A program made the translations under genes and the position numbers. The notes beneath the pieces are model-generated. The model made no database searches, was not told the origin of the DNA, and was given only the letters and a program-made list of their open reading frames with translations. From Bacteroidales bacterium (GTDB taxonomy: Bacteria > Bacteroidota > Bacteroidia > Bacteroidales > Bacteroidaceae): a stretch of DNA of 64,000 bases. Where the stretch lies: assembly GCA_015060865.1 (NCBI GenBank), contig SUXS01000011.1:56303-120302 (forward strand), written 5' to 3'. This document shows, one piece after another, positions 26,566-36,133 of the stretch (position 1 is the first letter of the stretch; the number at the start of each line of letters is the position of its first letter).

Positions 26566-28665
26566 ATGAAATCTATGATTAAACGTATGGGTGCAATGCT
26601 GTCGCTGCTGTGTGTAGCGGTGATGATGCAAGCACAGATTCATGAGCCTATCAAGTGTGAAGCTTCGTGGGCTATGGTGGGCGAAGGCGTGGCCGAGCTG
26701 CGCATTGCTGCCAAGATTGATGCCGGATGGCATGTGTATTCTACCGAACTGGAGGATGGCCCTACCGCTGCGGCGCTCACCGTAGAGACCATCAAGGGTG
26801 CTCGCCTCGATGGCAAGCTGGGATTCACCGACGGTAAGGAGATTGCCAAGTATGACGACATGTTCGGTATGGACGTGCGCTACTTTGAGGACAAGGTGAC
26901 CTTCGTACAGCGCTTCATCCTCGAAGGCGACTACCTCGTGCAGGGCTACTTCACCTATGGTGCCTGCGACGACGAGAGCTGCTTGCCGCCTACCAACGTG
27001 GAGTTCAAGTATGAAGGGAAATATACTGCGCCTGCAGCGGTAAAAAGTCAACAGACAACAGTCAACAGTCAACAGACCGAGACTAAGCCCGTCAAGGCTG
27101 TCCCCGCTTCCCCGGTAGTTGCTCCTGCAGCGACTTCAGAGCCCTCCGAGAACTCCGAGCCCTCTGAGACCACCGAGACCCCCGAGCAAGCAGTCAACAC
27201 CGAGAAAGCAAGCGCCTCTCAGTTTGGCGCCCTGTGGGAGCCCGTCATCGATGAGCTGGGCCAGCCGAAGGGCACAGCCGACACGGCCAACCAGTCGCTC
27301 TGGGCTATCTTCCTGCTCGGACTTGCTGGCGGACTCGTGGCACTCGTGACCCCCTGCGTATGGCCTATCATACCGATGACCGTGAGCTTCTTCCTCAAGC
27401 GCAGTGGCGACAAGAAGAAGGGCCGTCGCGATGCCTATATATATGGTATATCTATCGTAGTCATCTACGTGCTGCTGGGCTTGCTCGTGACACTGCTGTT
27501 TGGTGCCTCGGCCCTCAACGCCTTGTCTACGGCCGCCATTCCCAACCTCTTCTTCTTCCTCCTGCTGGTGGTATTCGCCATGTCGTTCATGGGCGCTTTC
27601 GAGCTCACCCTGCCCGAGAAGTGGACTACCGCTGTAGATGGCAAGGCTGAGAAGACGGGCGGACTGCTCGGCATCTTCCTCATGGCCTTCACGCTCACAC
27701 TGGTGTCGTTCTCATGCACAGGCCCCATTATCGGTTTCCTCTTGGTAGAGGTTTCTACCTCAGGCAACATATTGGCTCCCACCATCGGAATGCTCGGCTT
27801 CGCCATCGCGCTGGCCTTGCCCTTCACTCTGTTTGCCATCTTCCCCGCATGGCTCAAGGCTGCCCCCAAGAGCGGTGGCTGGATGAATACCGTGAAGGTG
27901 GTACTGGCCTTCGTGGAGCTGGCCTTCGCGCTCAAGTTCCTCTCTGTGGCCGACCTCGCCTACGGCTGGCATATCCTCGACCGTGAGACCTTCCTCGCCC
28001 TGTGGATTGCCCTCTTCGCCCTGCTCGGCGCATACCTGATGAAGTGGATTATGTTCCCCCACGACGACGATGACGACCGCAAGGTGGGTGTGCCCCGCTT
28101 CATGCTCGGCCTCGTGTCATTTGCCTTCGCCATCTATATGGTGCCCGGTTTGTGGGGCGCTCCCTGCAAGGCTATCAGCGCCTTTGCTCCTCCTATGAGC
28201 ACGCAGGACTTCAACCTCTACGAGCAGGAATTGCATCCGCAGTCGATGGACTATGATCAGGGCATGGCCATTGCCCGTCAGGAGAAGAAGCCCGTGATGC
28301 TCGACTTCAGCGGTTATGGCTGTGTCAACTGCCGCGAGATGGAGCAGTCGGTACTGGCCGATGACAAGGTACTCGACCTCATCAACAACGACTACGTGCT
28401 CATCAGCCTCTACGTGGACGACAAGACTCCGCTCCCCGAGCCCATCCGCCTCACCGAGAACGGCAAGGAGGTGGTGCTGCGCAGCATCGGCGACAAGTGG
28501 AGCTACCTGCAGCGTACCAAGTTCGGTGCCAACGCACAGCCCTTCTACGTGCTGCTCGACAATGAGGGCCACCCGCTGAACACACCGCGCTCATACGATG
28601 AGGACATCGACGCCTACATCAACTTCCTCGAAGAGGGCCTGAGCGAGTACAAGACAAGAAAATAA
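26566..28665 (+). CDS. dsbD: Thiol:disulfide interchange protein DsbD
   Basis: 699-residue inner membrane protein that carries electrons from cytoplasmic thioredoxin to periplasmic thiol proteins. A signal sequence (1-23) leads an N-terminal DsbD-alpha domain with a Cys pair in GACDDESC. Eight membrane helices of the CcdA type contain VTPCVWPIIP and SFSCTGPIIG. The C-terminal thioredoxin-like domain has the redox motif CVNC (Cys586, Cys589). A linker near residues 160-200 is low-complexity and partly built from the dispersed gtcaacag word (KSQQTTVNSQQT). It is a single gene with its own promoter and terminator. Confidence 0.92.
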   Translation: MKSMIKRMGAMLSLLCVAVMMQAQIHEPIKCEASWAMVGEGVAELRIAAKIDAGWHVYSTELEDGPTAAALTVETIKGARLDGKLGFTDGKEIAKYDDMFGMDVRYFEDKVTFVQRFILEGDYLVQGYFTYGACDDESCLPPTNVEFKYEGKYTAPAAVKSQQTTVNSQQTETKPVKAVPASPVVAPAATSEPSENSEPSETTETPEQAVNTEKASASQFGALWEPVIDELGQPKGTADTANQSLWAIFLLGLAGGLVALVTPCVWPIIPMTVSFFLKRSGDKKKGRRDAYIYGISIVVIYVLLGLLVTLLFGASALNALSTAAIPNLFFFLLLVVFAMSFMGAFELTLPEKWTTAVDGKAEKTGGLLGIFLMAFTLTLVSFSCTGPIIGFLLVEVSTSGNILAPTIGMLGFAIALALPFTLFAIFPAWLKAAPKSGGWMNTVKVVLAFVELAFALKFLSVADLAYGWHILDRETFLALWIALFALLGAYLMKWIMFPHDDDDDRKVGVPRFMLGLVSFAFAIYMVPGLWGAPCKAISAFAPPMSTQDFNLYEQELHPQSMDYDQGMAIARQEKKPVMLDFSGYGCVNCREMEQSVLADDKVLDLINNDYVLISLYVDDKTPLPEPIRLTENGKEVVLRSIGDKWSYLQRTKFGANAQPFYVLLDNEGHPLNTPRSYDEDIDAYINFLEEGLSEYKTRK
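27043..27075. repeat. gtcaacag-type repeat inside dsbD
   Basis: gtcaacagacaacagtcaac-type units encode the Gln/Ser/Thr-rich part of the DsbD interdomain linker. The same words lie between gcvPA and gcvH (54851-54929) and inside gcvPB (53380-53421). Confidence 0.7.
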
Positions 28666-28692
28666 AGGAACCCCGCTTCCCCATAAACACAG

Positions 28693-28720
28693 AAAGCACC
28701 CCATGCGGGGTGCTTTTTTT
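28693..28720 (+). terminator. dsbD terminator
   Basis: Stem aaagcacccc / ggggtgcttt with an atgc loop, followed by a run of T. Textbook rho-independent form. Confidence 0.93.
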
Positions 28721-28769
28721 ATGTCAACAGGCTCTGGCCAATGCGATAGCCGTGCGAAGCGGTGGCCTT

Positions 28770-29372
28770 TTATTCCTTTATCATCTTGTTGATTTGCTCG
28801 ATGTATCCGAGCACTTCGTCGCGTCCGAGGCCCTTCTCTGATGAGGTGACGAAGTGGGGTGGCAGCTCCTCCCACTGCTCGGAGAGGCGGTTGAGATAGC
28901 GCTCCACGTTCTCGCGCTGGCGCTGTGTGCCCAGCTTGTCGGCCTTGGTGAAGACGATGGAGAAGGGCACTCCATTCTCGCCCAGCCATTCGATGAACTC
29001 AAGGTCTATGGCCAGTGGCTCGTGGCGTATGTCGATGAGCAGGAAGAGGTTGGTCATCTGTTCGCGTCCGAGGATGTAGCTCTCGATGATTTGCATGAGC
29101 TTGTCTTTGGCCTTCTTTCCGCGCTGCGCGTAGCCATAGCCGGGAAGGTCGACGAGATACCAGGCCTTATTGATGAGGAAATGGTTGATGAGCATCGTCT
29201 TGCCCGGAGTGGCCGAGGTCATGGCCAGCTTGGGCTTGCGGGTGAGCATGTTGATGAGGCTCGACTTGCCCACGTTGGAGCGGCCTATGAAGGCATATTC
29301 GGGCAGTCCGTCCTGCGGACAGCGGTCGATGCGGGTGTTGCTTATAACAAATTCTGCACTTTTGATTTCCAC
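28770..29372 (-). CDS. engB: Ribosome biogenesis GTPase EngB (YihA/YsxC)
   Basis: 200-residue GTPase needed for assembly of the large ribosomal subunit. G1 is GRSNVGKSS (30-38), G3 is DLPGYG and G4 is TKAD. The start is a GTG at 29372; the reading [16 protein letters not shown] is the usual N-terminus, and no ATG is available in frame between it and the promoter. It is convergent with dsbD and divergent from the GH110 gene. Confidence 0.95.
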   Translation of the reverse strand: MEIKSAEFVISNTRIDRCPQDGLPEYAFIGRSNVGKSSLINMLTRKPKLAMTSATPGKTMLINHFLINKAWYLVDLPGYGYAQRGKKAKDKLMQIIESYILGREQMTNLFLLIDIRHEPLAIDLEFIEWLGENGVPFSIVFTKADKLGTQRQRENVERYLNRLSEQWEELPPHFVTSSEKGLGRDEVLGYIEQINKMIKE

Positions 29373-29404
29373 GTCTTCTGATAGGTTATGGTTATAGTTG
29401 AGAG

Positions 29405-29436
29405 CAAAGTTAAGGCTTTGTAGGTGATTTTACAAA
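29405..29436 (-). promoter_or_regulatory. engB promoter
   Basis: On the minus strand TTTG (29433-29436), a 20-nt spacer and taactttg (29405-29412) fit the Bacteroidetes consensus. The distance to the GTG start is 32 nt. Confidence 0.7.
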
Positions 29437-29445
29437 TTTATTCCA

Positions 29446-29453
29446 TATCTTTG
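29446..29453 (+). promoter_or_regulatory. -7 promoter element of the GH110 gene
   Basis: tatctttg matches TAnnTTTG, 26 nt before the ATG at 29480. It overlaps the divergent engB promoter region, so the two may influence each other. Confidence 0.6.
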
Positions 29454-29479
29454 TCCTAAATAATAAAAAGGTATATCGT

Positions 29480-31357
29480 ATGAAAAGACTGATTGTGATG
29501 AGCGTGTGTGCCTTGCTGGCGTGGTGCGTGCAAGCCGGACGTGTGTATGAAGCAAGTGTGTATGGCGTTGTGCCCGGTACGCAGACTGATATGGCTCCGC
29601 TCGTGGCTCAGATGCTGGAGAAGGTGAAGGCCGAGGCTGCCGGCAAGGCGGTGACGGTACGCTTTGCGCCGGGAAGGTATCATTTCTATCCCGAAGGGGC
29701 AGTGCACAAGGAATATTACATCTCCAATCACGACCAGCATGCCGACCGTGCGGTGGGTATTGCCATAGAGGGCTTTGACGGAATCACGCTTGATGGCTGC
29801 GGGGCCGACTTCATCTTTCACGGCCGTATGTTGCCGCTGAGTGTGGTGGGCACTACGAATTGTACGCTACGCAACTTCAGCATCGACTTTGCTACTCCCC
29901 ATATTGCTCAGGCCGAGGTGCTCTCGTATGATGCCGAAGAAGGCATCACCTTCCGTGTGGCTCCGTGGGTCAATGCCCGCGTCACTGCCGAGGGCGCTTT
30001 CGAACATTGTGGCGAGGGATGGGCCATGCGCCCGGGCTGGGGTATCGCCTTCGAGCCCGACACGCGCCATATCGTTTTCAATACGTCGGACATAGGCACT
30101 CCCGTGCATCAGGTGGTGCAGGTGGATGAGCGCACTTTCCGCAGTCCGGTGTGGAAAGATAACCGCCTCAAACCCGGTACCATAGTGGCTATGCGTACCT
30201 ACGAGCGACCTTCACCGGGCATCTTCGTGAGTCACGCCAAGGATACGCGCCTCGAAAATATCAAGGTACACTATGCCGAAGGTATGGGCTTGCTGGCGCA
30301 GATGAGCGAGGATATCACGCTCGACGGCTTCTCGGTGTGCCTGCGCGGTGATGACGACCCACGATACTTTACTACTCAGGCCGATGCCACCCACTTCTCG
30401 GGCTGTAAGGGAAAGATACGCTCGGTGAACGGCCTCTATGAAGGAATGATGGACGACGCCATCAATGTGCACGGTACCTATCTGAAGGTGATGGAGCGTG
30501 TCGACGACCACACTGTCAAGGCTCGCTATATGCACGGACAGGCTTGGGGCTTCGACTGGGGCTATGTGGGTGACAAGGTGCAGTTTGTGCGCTCACGCAC
30601 GATGGAGCTGGTGGGCGGTGCGGAGCCGTTTGTCACTGAGGTGGCCGAGATATCGGAGGTGTCGGAGGGTTCAACGCCTCTGCATAAAACCGGTTGGCAG
30701 CACGGCGTGTCTCACGGAGCCAAGGAGTTTGTCATTCGCTTCGCCGACCCGCTGCCCGAGGTGATTACTGCAGCCGAGGGTTTCGGTATAGAGAACCTGA
30801 CGTGGACTCCCGAGGTATACTTTGCCCATAACACCATTCGTAACAATCGTGCCCGTGGCACACTCTTCAGTACTCCCAAGCGCACGGTGGTGGAGGACAA
30901 CCTTTTCGACCACACCTCCGGCACGGCCATCCTCCTCTGTGGCGACTGCAATGGGTGGTACGAGACGGGAGCTTGCCGCGATGTGCTTATCCGTCGCAAT
31001 AGGTTCGTCAATGCGCTCACCAATATGTTTCAGTTTACCAATGCCGTCATCTCCATCTATCCCGAGATCCCCGACCTGAATGCGCAGAAGGCCTACTTCC
31101 ACGGAGGTAAAAAGAATGCCATACGCATTGTCGACAACATGTTTGAAACCTTTGACTACCCCTTGCTCTATGCCAAGTCGGTAGATGGGCTGCTCTTCAA
31201 GGGCAACAGCATCCGCAAGAATTCAGACTATCCTTCGTTCCATTGGAACAAGAGCAGCATATTGCTGGAGCGGGCGACAAATGTCAATATTGATGGCACC
31301 CTCCACGACCGCGGCAATGAAATCAAGCGTATGGAGCTGATGTTGCCTTCAGAGTAA
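29480..31357 (+). CDS. GH110 alpha-1,3-galactosidase
   Basis: 625-residue exported glycoside hydrolase. A signal peptide (about 1-19) is followed by a right-handed parallel beta-helix rich in N-x-I/F steps (NCTLRNFSID, HNTIRNNRARG, DNLFDHTSGTAILL). The N-terminal motif FAPGRYHFYPEGAVHKEYYISNHDQ, given here only in part, is characteristic of GH110. Family members remove terminal alpha-1,3-linked galactose, including that of blood group B. Galactose released here could feed the galM-transporter-galK operon 5 kb away. Branched versus linear substrate preference cannot be decided from sequence. Confidence 0.87.
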   Translation: MKRLIVMSVCALLAWCVQAGRVYEASVYGVVPGTQTDMAPLVAQMLEKVKAEAAGKAVTVRFAPGRYHFYPEGAVHKEYYISNHDQHADRAVGIAIEGFDGITLDGCGADFIFHGRMLPLSVVGTTNCTLRNFSIDFATPHIAQAEVLSYDAEEGITFRVAPWVNARVTAEGAFEHCGEGWAMRPGWGIAFEPDTRHIVFNTSDIGTPVHQVVQVDERTFRSPVWKDNRLKPGTIVAMRTYERPSPGIFVSHAKDTRLENIKVHYAEGMGLLAQMSEDITLDGFSVCLRGDDDPRYFTTQADATHFSGCKGKIRSVNGLYEGMMDDAINVHGTYLKVMERVDDHTVKARYMHGQAWGFDWGYVGDKVQFVRSRTMELVGGAEPFVTEVAEISEVSEGSTPLHKTGWQHGVSHGAKEFVIRFADPLPEVITAAEGFGIENLTWTPEVYFAHNTIRNNRARGTLFSTPKRTVVEDNLFDHTSGTAILLCGDCNGWYETGACRDVLIRRNRFVNALTNMFQFTNAVISIYPEIPDLNAQKAYFHGGKKNAIRIVDNMFETFDYPLLYAKSVDGLLFKGNSIRKNSDYPSFHWNKSSILLERATNVNIDGTLHDRGNEIKRMELMLPSE

Positions 31358-31462
31358 AGCTTTAGGCTGTGACGGGTGATTCTTTTCCCGACTTATACAG
31401 TGCGAATTAATTCATGCGAAACCATGCAAACAGGCAGGTTTACGTTATGATTCAAGGGATTG

Positions 31463-32116
31463 TTATGGGGCTATAGCTCCATCGCACAAGCGAATAGTAC
31501 GGTCGGTAGTAGCAGCCAATGCCTCATCGTGGGTGACGATGATGAATGTTTGGCCAAATTCTTTTCGCAGGTCGAAAAACAATTGGTGTAGCTCTTCCTT
31601 GTTTTGTGTGTCAAGGCTACCAGAAGGCTCATCGGCCAGAATAACTTGTGGGTGATTGACGAGGGCACGCGCTACAGCAACGCGCTGCTTCTCTCCACCA
31701 GATAATTCTGAGGGTTTATGAGTGGCGCGATTAGTAAGTTTCAGGTAGTCAAGCATCTCCATGGCTCGTTGCTGTGCTTCGTGTATGCTGGCTCCATTGA
31801 TGAGTGCAGGCATCATGACGTTTTCTACTGCTGTGAATTCAGGTAGTAGTTGGTGAAACTGAAACACGAAACCTATATTTTGGTTCCGGAATGCCGACAA
31901 TTGTTTGCCTTTGTAAATGGAGATGTCGGTGCCATCGAACAGGATGTGCCCAGTGTCGGGTTGGTCGAGGGTACCAATGATTTGGAGTAGGGTAGTCTTG
32001 CCTGCTCCACTTGGACCAACGATACTTACAATTTCGCTTTTGTTGATTGTAAGGTCTATTCCTTTCAATACCTGTAGCGAGCCGAAACTCTTGCGTATGC
32101 CATGTAGTTGAATCAT
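31463..32116 (-). CDS. lolD: ABC transporter ATPase, LolD-type
   Basis: 217-residue ATPase. Walker A is GPSGAGKTT, the signature LSGGEKQR, and Walker [13 protein letters not shown]. The short length and [16 protein letters not shown] segment match LolD of the lipoprotein release complex LolCDE, which moves lipoproteins out of the inner membrane. LolC/E-type permeases are not adjacent. Its start overlaps the tcdA stop by 4 bp (ATGA), so the two are translationally coupled. A MacB-type ATPase role is the alternative. Confidence 0.8.
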   Translation of the reverse strand: MIQLHGIRKSFGSLQVLKGIDLTINKSEIVSIVGPSGAGKTTLLQIIGTLDQPDTGHILFDGTDISIYKGKQLSAFRNQNIGFVFQFHQLLPEFTAVENVMMPALINGASIHEAQQRAMEMLDYLKLTNRATHKPSELSGGEKQRVAVARALVNHPQVILADEPSGSLDTQNKEELHQLFFDLRKEFGQTFIIVTHDEALAATTDRTIRLCDGAIAP

Positions 32117-32829
32117 ATCTTTTGTATAACATATTCGGCAAGGTAGCAGCCAAATACGGCGGGCATATAGCTGACGGTGCCTGTTGTTGATTTCTTGTTG
32201 GGCTCGTTCACTATAGTGATAATAGCCGAGCGGTTAGCTTGCTCCATAGAGAATACCACTGGGAGGTGATGGCGGAATCCTGCTTTTTTAAGTCTTGTTC
32301 GTACAGCTTTGGATAATCCGCAATGATAGGTGTCCCAGATACTGGCAAAGCGTATTTGGGTAATGTCGGTCTTTGCCCCAGCTCCCATACTGCAGATGAT
32401 AGGTATGTTGCGCTTGTATGCTTCTATGATAAGGCTGCATTTAGGAGCTATGGTATCAATGGCATCTATGATGAATGTATATCTGGTAGCATCGAGCAAA
32501 GGAGCTACATCCTCTTCCTTTAGATAACGGGGAATGGTGTGTAGCTTGAGGTTAGGGTTAATGCTAAGTAACCGAGTAGCCATTACTTCTGTCTTAAGTA
32601 GGCCTATGGTGTCATGTGTGGCCGGTAGTTGGCGGTTGATGTTGCTTGGCTGTATGGTATCTGCATCTATGATAGTCATTTCTCCTATTCCTGCCCGGCA
32701 TAGCATCTCGGTAGCATAAGCTCCTACACCTCCTATACCGACAATGAGTATGTGGGCATGGCTGAGAAGTTGCATTTTATCTGCTCCGAACAACAACTCT
32801 GTACGTGATGTCCATTCTGTATGTCTCAT
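32113..32829 (-). CDS. tcdA: tRNA threonylcarbamoyladenosine dehydratase
   Basis: 238-residue E1-like enzyme that cyclises the t6A37 modification of tRNAs to ct6A using ATP. The nucleotide-binding motif [36 protein letters not shown] and the Cys in [11 protein letters not shown] are as in TcdA (CsdL/YgdL). It overlaps both neighbours by 4 bp (ATGA), so it is the middle gene of an antiporter-tcdA-lolD operon. Confidence 0.92.
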   Translation of the reverse strand: MRHTEWTSRTELLFGADKMQLLSHAHILIVGIGGVGAYATEMLCRAGIGEMTIIDADTIQPSNINRQLPATHDTIGLLKTEVMATRLLSINPNLKLHTIPRYLKEEDVAPLLDATRYTFIIDAIDTIAPKCSLIIEAYKRNIPIICSMGAGAKTDITQIRFASIWDTYHCGLSKAVRTRLKKAGFRHHLPVVFSMEQANRSAIITIVNEPNKKSTTGTVSYMPAVFGCYLAEYVIQKI

Positions 32830-34955
32830 TGTTCGGTTTCTTGGCTGTTTTTGGTTTTGAGATAAAAGGTGTTGTCAAATAATTGGGTGGTATTGGTTGG
32901 CAACGGTTGTACGAATGAAAGCTCATGTGCCTGCCCAAATTGTTCGGGATATATTATCATGAGACTATTATTCGAAAAATGCTTCATCAGTTGTGCGGGC
33001 AGGTTGTCAAAGGCCGGTTGCCATGAAAGACTACCCCTTCGTGCGCTGATGAGAACGAATAGGTGGTCGTAGCTCAAGTGCTGAGTGACGATAAGTAGGT
33101 CGCGCCAATCATCGAGTACCGAATAAGATGTGCGGGCACTTGGATGATGGGTGTGTATGTATGGTTGTATGAATTTTATGGTGTTGGTATGGGCATGGAA
33201 ATCTATTCGGCAACCAAGTTGCTCTCCCATACGGCTTATGCGTTCTATCCATTGATAAAATCCAGCTTCGTGCTCGGCCTTTTCTGGTACTGCTACTATA
33301 ATTCGGTGTACCACGTTGACTGGCATCAAGTAGTTGACTATAATGACTTGACGATTGGTGCGGTCAAGCAATTCTGAAGCTACGGTGCCAAGATATGAGT
33401 CTGACATCTTGCGTTTATGGTGTAACCCCATAAGTAATTCCGAGGCTTCAAACTCTTTCATGGAGTGAAGGATGCTTCCCACAACGTTGACTCCCACACG
33501 ATTGTAAGTGGATAGTTGCACATCGGCTGCTGCGGCTGCTTTGGCGGCCCGCTCCAAATTCAGCTTACCCTGCTTTTTTTGTTGGTCTGCGTGGGCGTTG
33601 TCTATGCAGACTTGTAGGGCTATCAGTTCTTTTTTTGATTTCGGATTCTGCATCATGATAGCGGTGTCTATCAACTGCTCCACACTATCTGGATTGTTTA
33701 GAGCTATCATGATCTTCTCATATTTTCCGTGCTCGTTGCTTGGAGCTGTGTTCTCTGCTATTGCTATCTTTCTTGCAGAACGATCTGTTACAATTGAACT
33801 TATAATGCAACTAATTAGAATCATTAGAACCACTCCATTGAGTACATCGTCATTGATGAGGTATTCACTTGGCCCAATCTTTAATTGTGTACCTACCATA
33901 ATCATGGCAAGGGCACCGGCGGCATGGGCATTGCTCAATCCAAACAGTAGGTTACCTTCATCATTGCTTAGTTTTAAGATCGGACGGCTTGCCTGAGCTG
34001 CTAACCACTTGGTCAGTGTTGCAGTTACTACCATTACAAGTATTACGATGATAGCTTCCTTGTGATTAAAAAGACTCTTTATGTTTATAAGCATACCTAC
34101 GCTAATGAGGAAGTAGGGAATGAACAATGCATTGCCAACAAACTCAATGCGGTTCATGAGAGGAGATACACGAGGTATATAACGGTTAAGGACAAGTCCG
34201 GCAAGGAATGCACCAAAAAGTCCCTCTAACCCAGCAAGTTCTGATAAGGCTGCACTGAAGATGAGCAATACAAGGACAAAAGTGAACTGAGTAACGTTGT
34301 CACTATACTTCTTGAAGAAATATCGGGTGATGCGTGGATAGCATAGGAAAACGAAGAGGCAATATATCAGACATTTTGTTCCAAACAATAGCCAAAAGCG
34401 TGTGCTGATGTCACCTTCGGCACTTGCGGAAATACCAGCAAGGACAAACAATGACAGAAGCAAGGCTATCATGGTACCGGCAATAGCTATGGTTACACTA
34501 TCGTGCCGGCTTAGGCCGTAACGTCCTACAATGGGGTATGCTACTAAAGTGTGTGATGCAAAAATACATGATAGAAGTAGCGAGGCCTCCATGTTGAACC
34601 CTAATAAAGTGCGGCCTGCAAAATATCCTATGGAAAAAGGTATTATGAAGGTTAATAGGCCGAAAATAATCCCCTGTCGCTTGTTCTTTTTCAGCCCCTC
34701 CATATCCATTTCCAGGCTCGCGAGAAACATGATGTAGTATAGGCCGACCTTACCAAACAGTTCAAAACTGCTGTCTCTGGCAAGTATATTGAAACCATGC
34801 TCCCCGACCAATAGACCGGCTAAAATCATTCCGACGATGTGGGGAATGCGGATGCGGTTGAATACTAAAGGAGCAAACAATATAATGACCAATACCACAA
34901 GAAAAATCCATGTGGGGTTAGTGATTGGAAACAAATGGGACAACTCGGTCAACAT
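32826..34955 (-). CDS. CPA2 cation:proton antiporter with universal-stress-like domains
   Basis: 709-residue membrane protein. About 12 helices form a Na+/H+ exchanger domain (residues about 15-400; LSELAGLEGLFGAFLAGLVLNRYIPRVSPL-type core seen in pieces). The cytoplasmic C-terminal 300 residues resemble two UspA-type domains rather than a TrkA-N domain. The start at 34955 was chosen because the longer frame begins with TTG next to the predicted -7 element. Ion specificity (Na+ or K+) is unknown. It leads an operon with tcdA and lolD. Confidence 0.85.
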   Translation of the reverse strand: MLTELSHLFPITNPTWIFLVVLVIILFAPLVFNRIRIPHIVGMILAGLLVGEHGFNILARDSSFELFGKVGLYYIMFLASLEMDMEGLKKNKRQGIIFGLLTFIIPFSIGYFAGRTLLGFNMEASLLLSCIFASHTLVAYPIVGRYGLSRHDSVTIAIAGTMIALLLSLFVLAGISASAEGDISTRFWLLFGTKCLIYCLFVFLCYPRITRYFFKKYSDNVTQFTFVLVLLIFSAALSELAGLEGLFGAFLAGLVLNRYIPRVSPLMNRIEFVGNALFIPYFLISVGMLINIKSLFNHKEAIIVILVMVVTATLTKWLAAQASRPILKLSNDEGNLLFGLSNAHAAGALAMIMVGTQLKIGPSEYLINDDVLNGVVLMILISCIISSIVTDRSARKIAIAENTAPSNEHGKYEKIMIALNNPDSVEQLIDTAIMMQNPKSKKELIALQVCIDNAHADQQKKQGKLNLERAAKAAAAADVQLSTYNRVGVNVVGSILHSMKEFEASELLMGLHHKRKMSDSYLGTVASELLDRTNRQVIIVNYLMPVNVVHRIIVAVPEKAEHEAGFYQWIERISRMGEQLGCRIDFHAHTNTIKFIQPYIHTHHPSARTSYSVLDDWRDLLIVTQHLSYDHLFVLISARRGSLSWQPAFDNLPAQLMKHFSNNSLMIIYPEQFGQAHELSFVQPLPTNTTQLFDNTFYLKTKNSQETEQ

Positions 34956-34977
34956 CTTTGTGCATTGCAATTAACTG

Positions 34978-34985
34978 CAAAATTA
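34978..34985 (-). promoter_or_regulatory. -7 promoter element of the antiporter operon
   Basis: taattttg on the minus strand, 23 nt before the ATG at 34955. It supports the shorter start. Confidence 0.55.
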
Positions 34986-35060
34986 CAATATTTTTAGGAA
35001 ATAGGGGTTAGGAATTAGGTTTTTTGATTACACCGATGTTATATTTCATAAAAAAAGTAG

Positions 35061-35068
35061 TACTTTTG
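35061..35068 (+). promoter_or_regulatory. -7 promoter element of asd
   Basis: tacttttg matches TAnnTTTG, 44 nt before the asd ATG. The -33 region has no TTTG at the right distance. Confidence 0.5.
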
Positions 35069-35111
35069 TGTCGATATTTAGTTTAATATTTAATACAAAA
35101 CATATTATACA

Positions 35112-36122
35112 ATGAAAGTCGCAATTGTAGGTGCAAGTGGAGCAGTAGGACAAGAGTTCCTTCGCGTTCTTGAAGAGAGAAATTTCCCGGTTGATGATTT
35201 GTTGCTTTTCGGATCTGTTCGTAGTGCAGGTACTTCATATATATATAACGGCAAGGAAGTAGTGGTAAAGCTGTTGCAGCATAACGATGATTTTAAGGGC
35301 GTTGATATTGCATTTACCTCTGCAGGAGCCGGTACGTCCCGGGAGTATGCCGATACCATAACCAAACATGGCACTATAATGATAGATAATAGTAGTGCTT
35401 TCCGAATGGACGTTGATGTGCCTCTTGTTGTTCCTGAGGTCAATGCTGAGGATGCGTTGGTACGTCCCCGGAATATCATTGCCAACCCTAATTGTACCAC
35501 CATTCAGATGGTAGTTGCGCTCAAGGCTATCGAACGCCTTTCGCACATTAAATCGGTACATGTGTCAACCTATCAGGCTGCCAGTGGTGCTGGTGCTGCT
35601 GCAATGGCGGAACTTTACGAACAATATAGGCAGGTATTGGCTGGAGAAGATGTTACTGTGGATAAATTTGCTTATCAGTTGGCATTCAATCTTATTCCTC
35701 AAATTGATGTCTTTACTGATAACGGATATACCAAAGAAGAAATGAAGATGTACAATGAAACACAGAAGATACTGCATTCAGATATTCGTGTCAGTGCAAC
35801 TTGTGTTCGTGTGCCTGCTTTGCGATCTCATTCAGAAAGCATTTGGGTGGAAACAGAGAGTCCCATCAGCGTGGAAGAGGCGCGTGCGGCTTTTGCTGAG
35901 GGGGATGGACTCGTTTTGATGGATAACCCTTCGGAAAAGGAGTATCCTATGCCCTTGTTCCTTGCTGGTAAGGATCCTGTGTTTGTGGGACGTATCCGTA
36001 AGGATCTCTCCAATGAGTGTGGACTGACATTCTGGATTGTAGGTGACCAAATTAAGAAGGGAGCTGCTCTTAATGCTGTGCAAATAGCTGAATATCTGAT
36101 AACCAAAGGGGTTGTAAAGTAG
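35112..36122 (+). CDS. asd: Aspartate-semialdehyde dehydrogenase
   Basis: 336-residue NADPH enzyme making aspartate semialdehyde from aspartyl phosphate, the branch point to lysine/diaminopimelate, threonine and methionine. The N-terminal GASGAVGQE loop binds NADP. The catalytic Cys is in NPNCTTIQM, and the acid/base His in [11 protein letters not shown] is present. It begins a run of four plus-strand genes (asd-rlmN-DUF4837-pdxA) with gaps under 15 bp, so they are probably cotranscribed. Confidence 0.96.
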   Translation: MKVAIVGASGAVGQEFLRVLEERNFPVDDLLLFGSVRSAGTSYIYNGKEVVVKLLQHNDDFKGVDIAFTSAGAGTSREYADTITKHGTIMIDNSSAFRMDVDVPLVVPEVNAEDALVRPRNIIANPNCTTIQMVVALKAIERLSHIKSVHVSTYQAASGAGAAAMAELYEQYRQVLAGEDVTVDKFAYQLAFNLIPQIDVFTDNGYTKEEMKMYNETQKILHSDIRVSATCVRVPALRSHSESIWVETESPISVEEARAAFAEGDGLVLMDNPSEKEYPMPLFLAGKDPVFVGRIRKDLSNECGLTFWIVGDQIKKGAALNAVQIAEYLITKGVVK

Positions 36123-36133
36123 TAGAGAATTGG

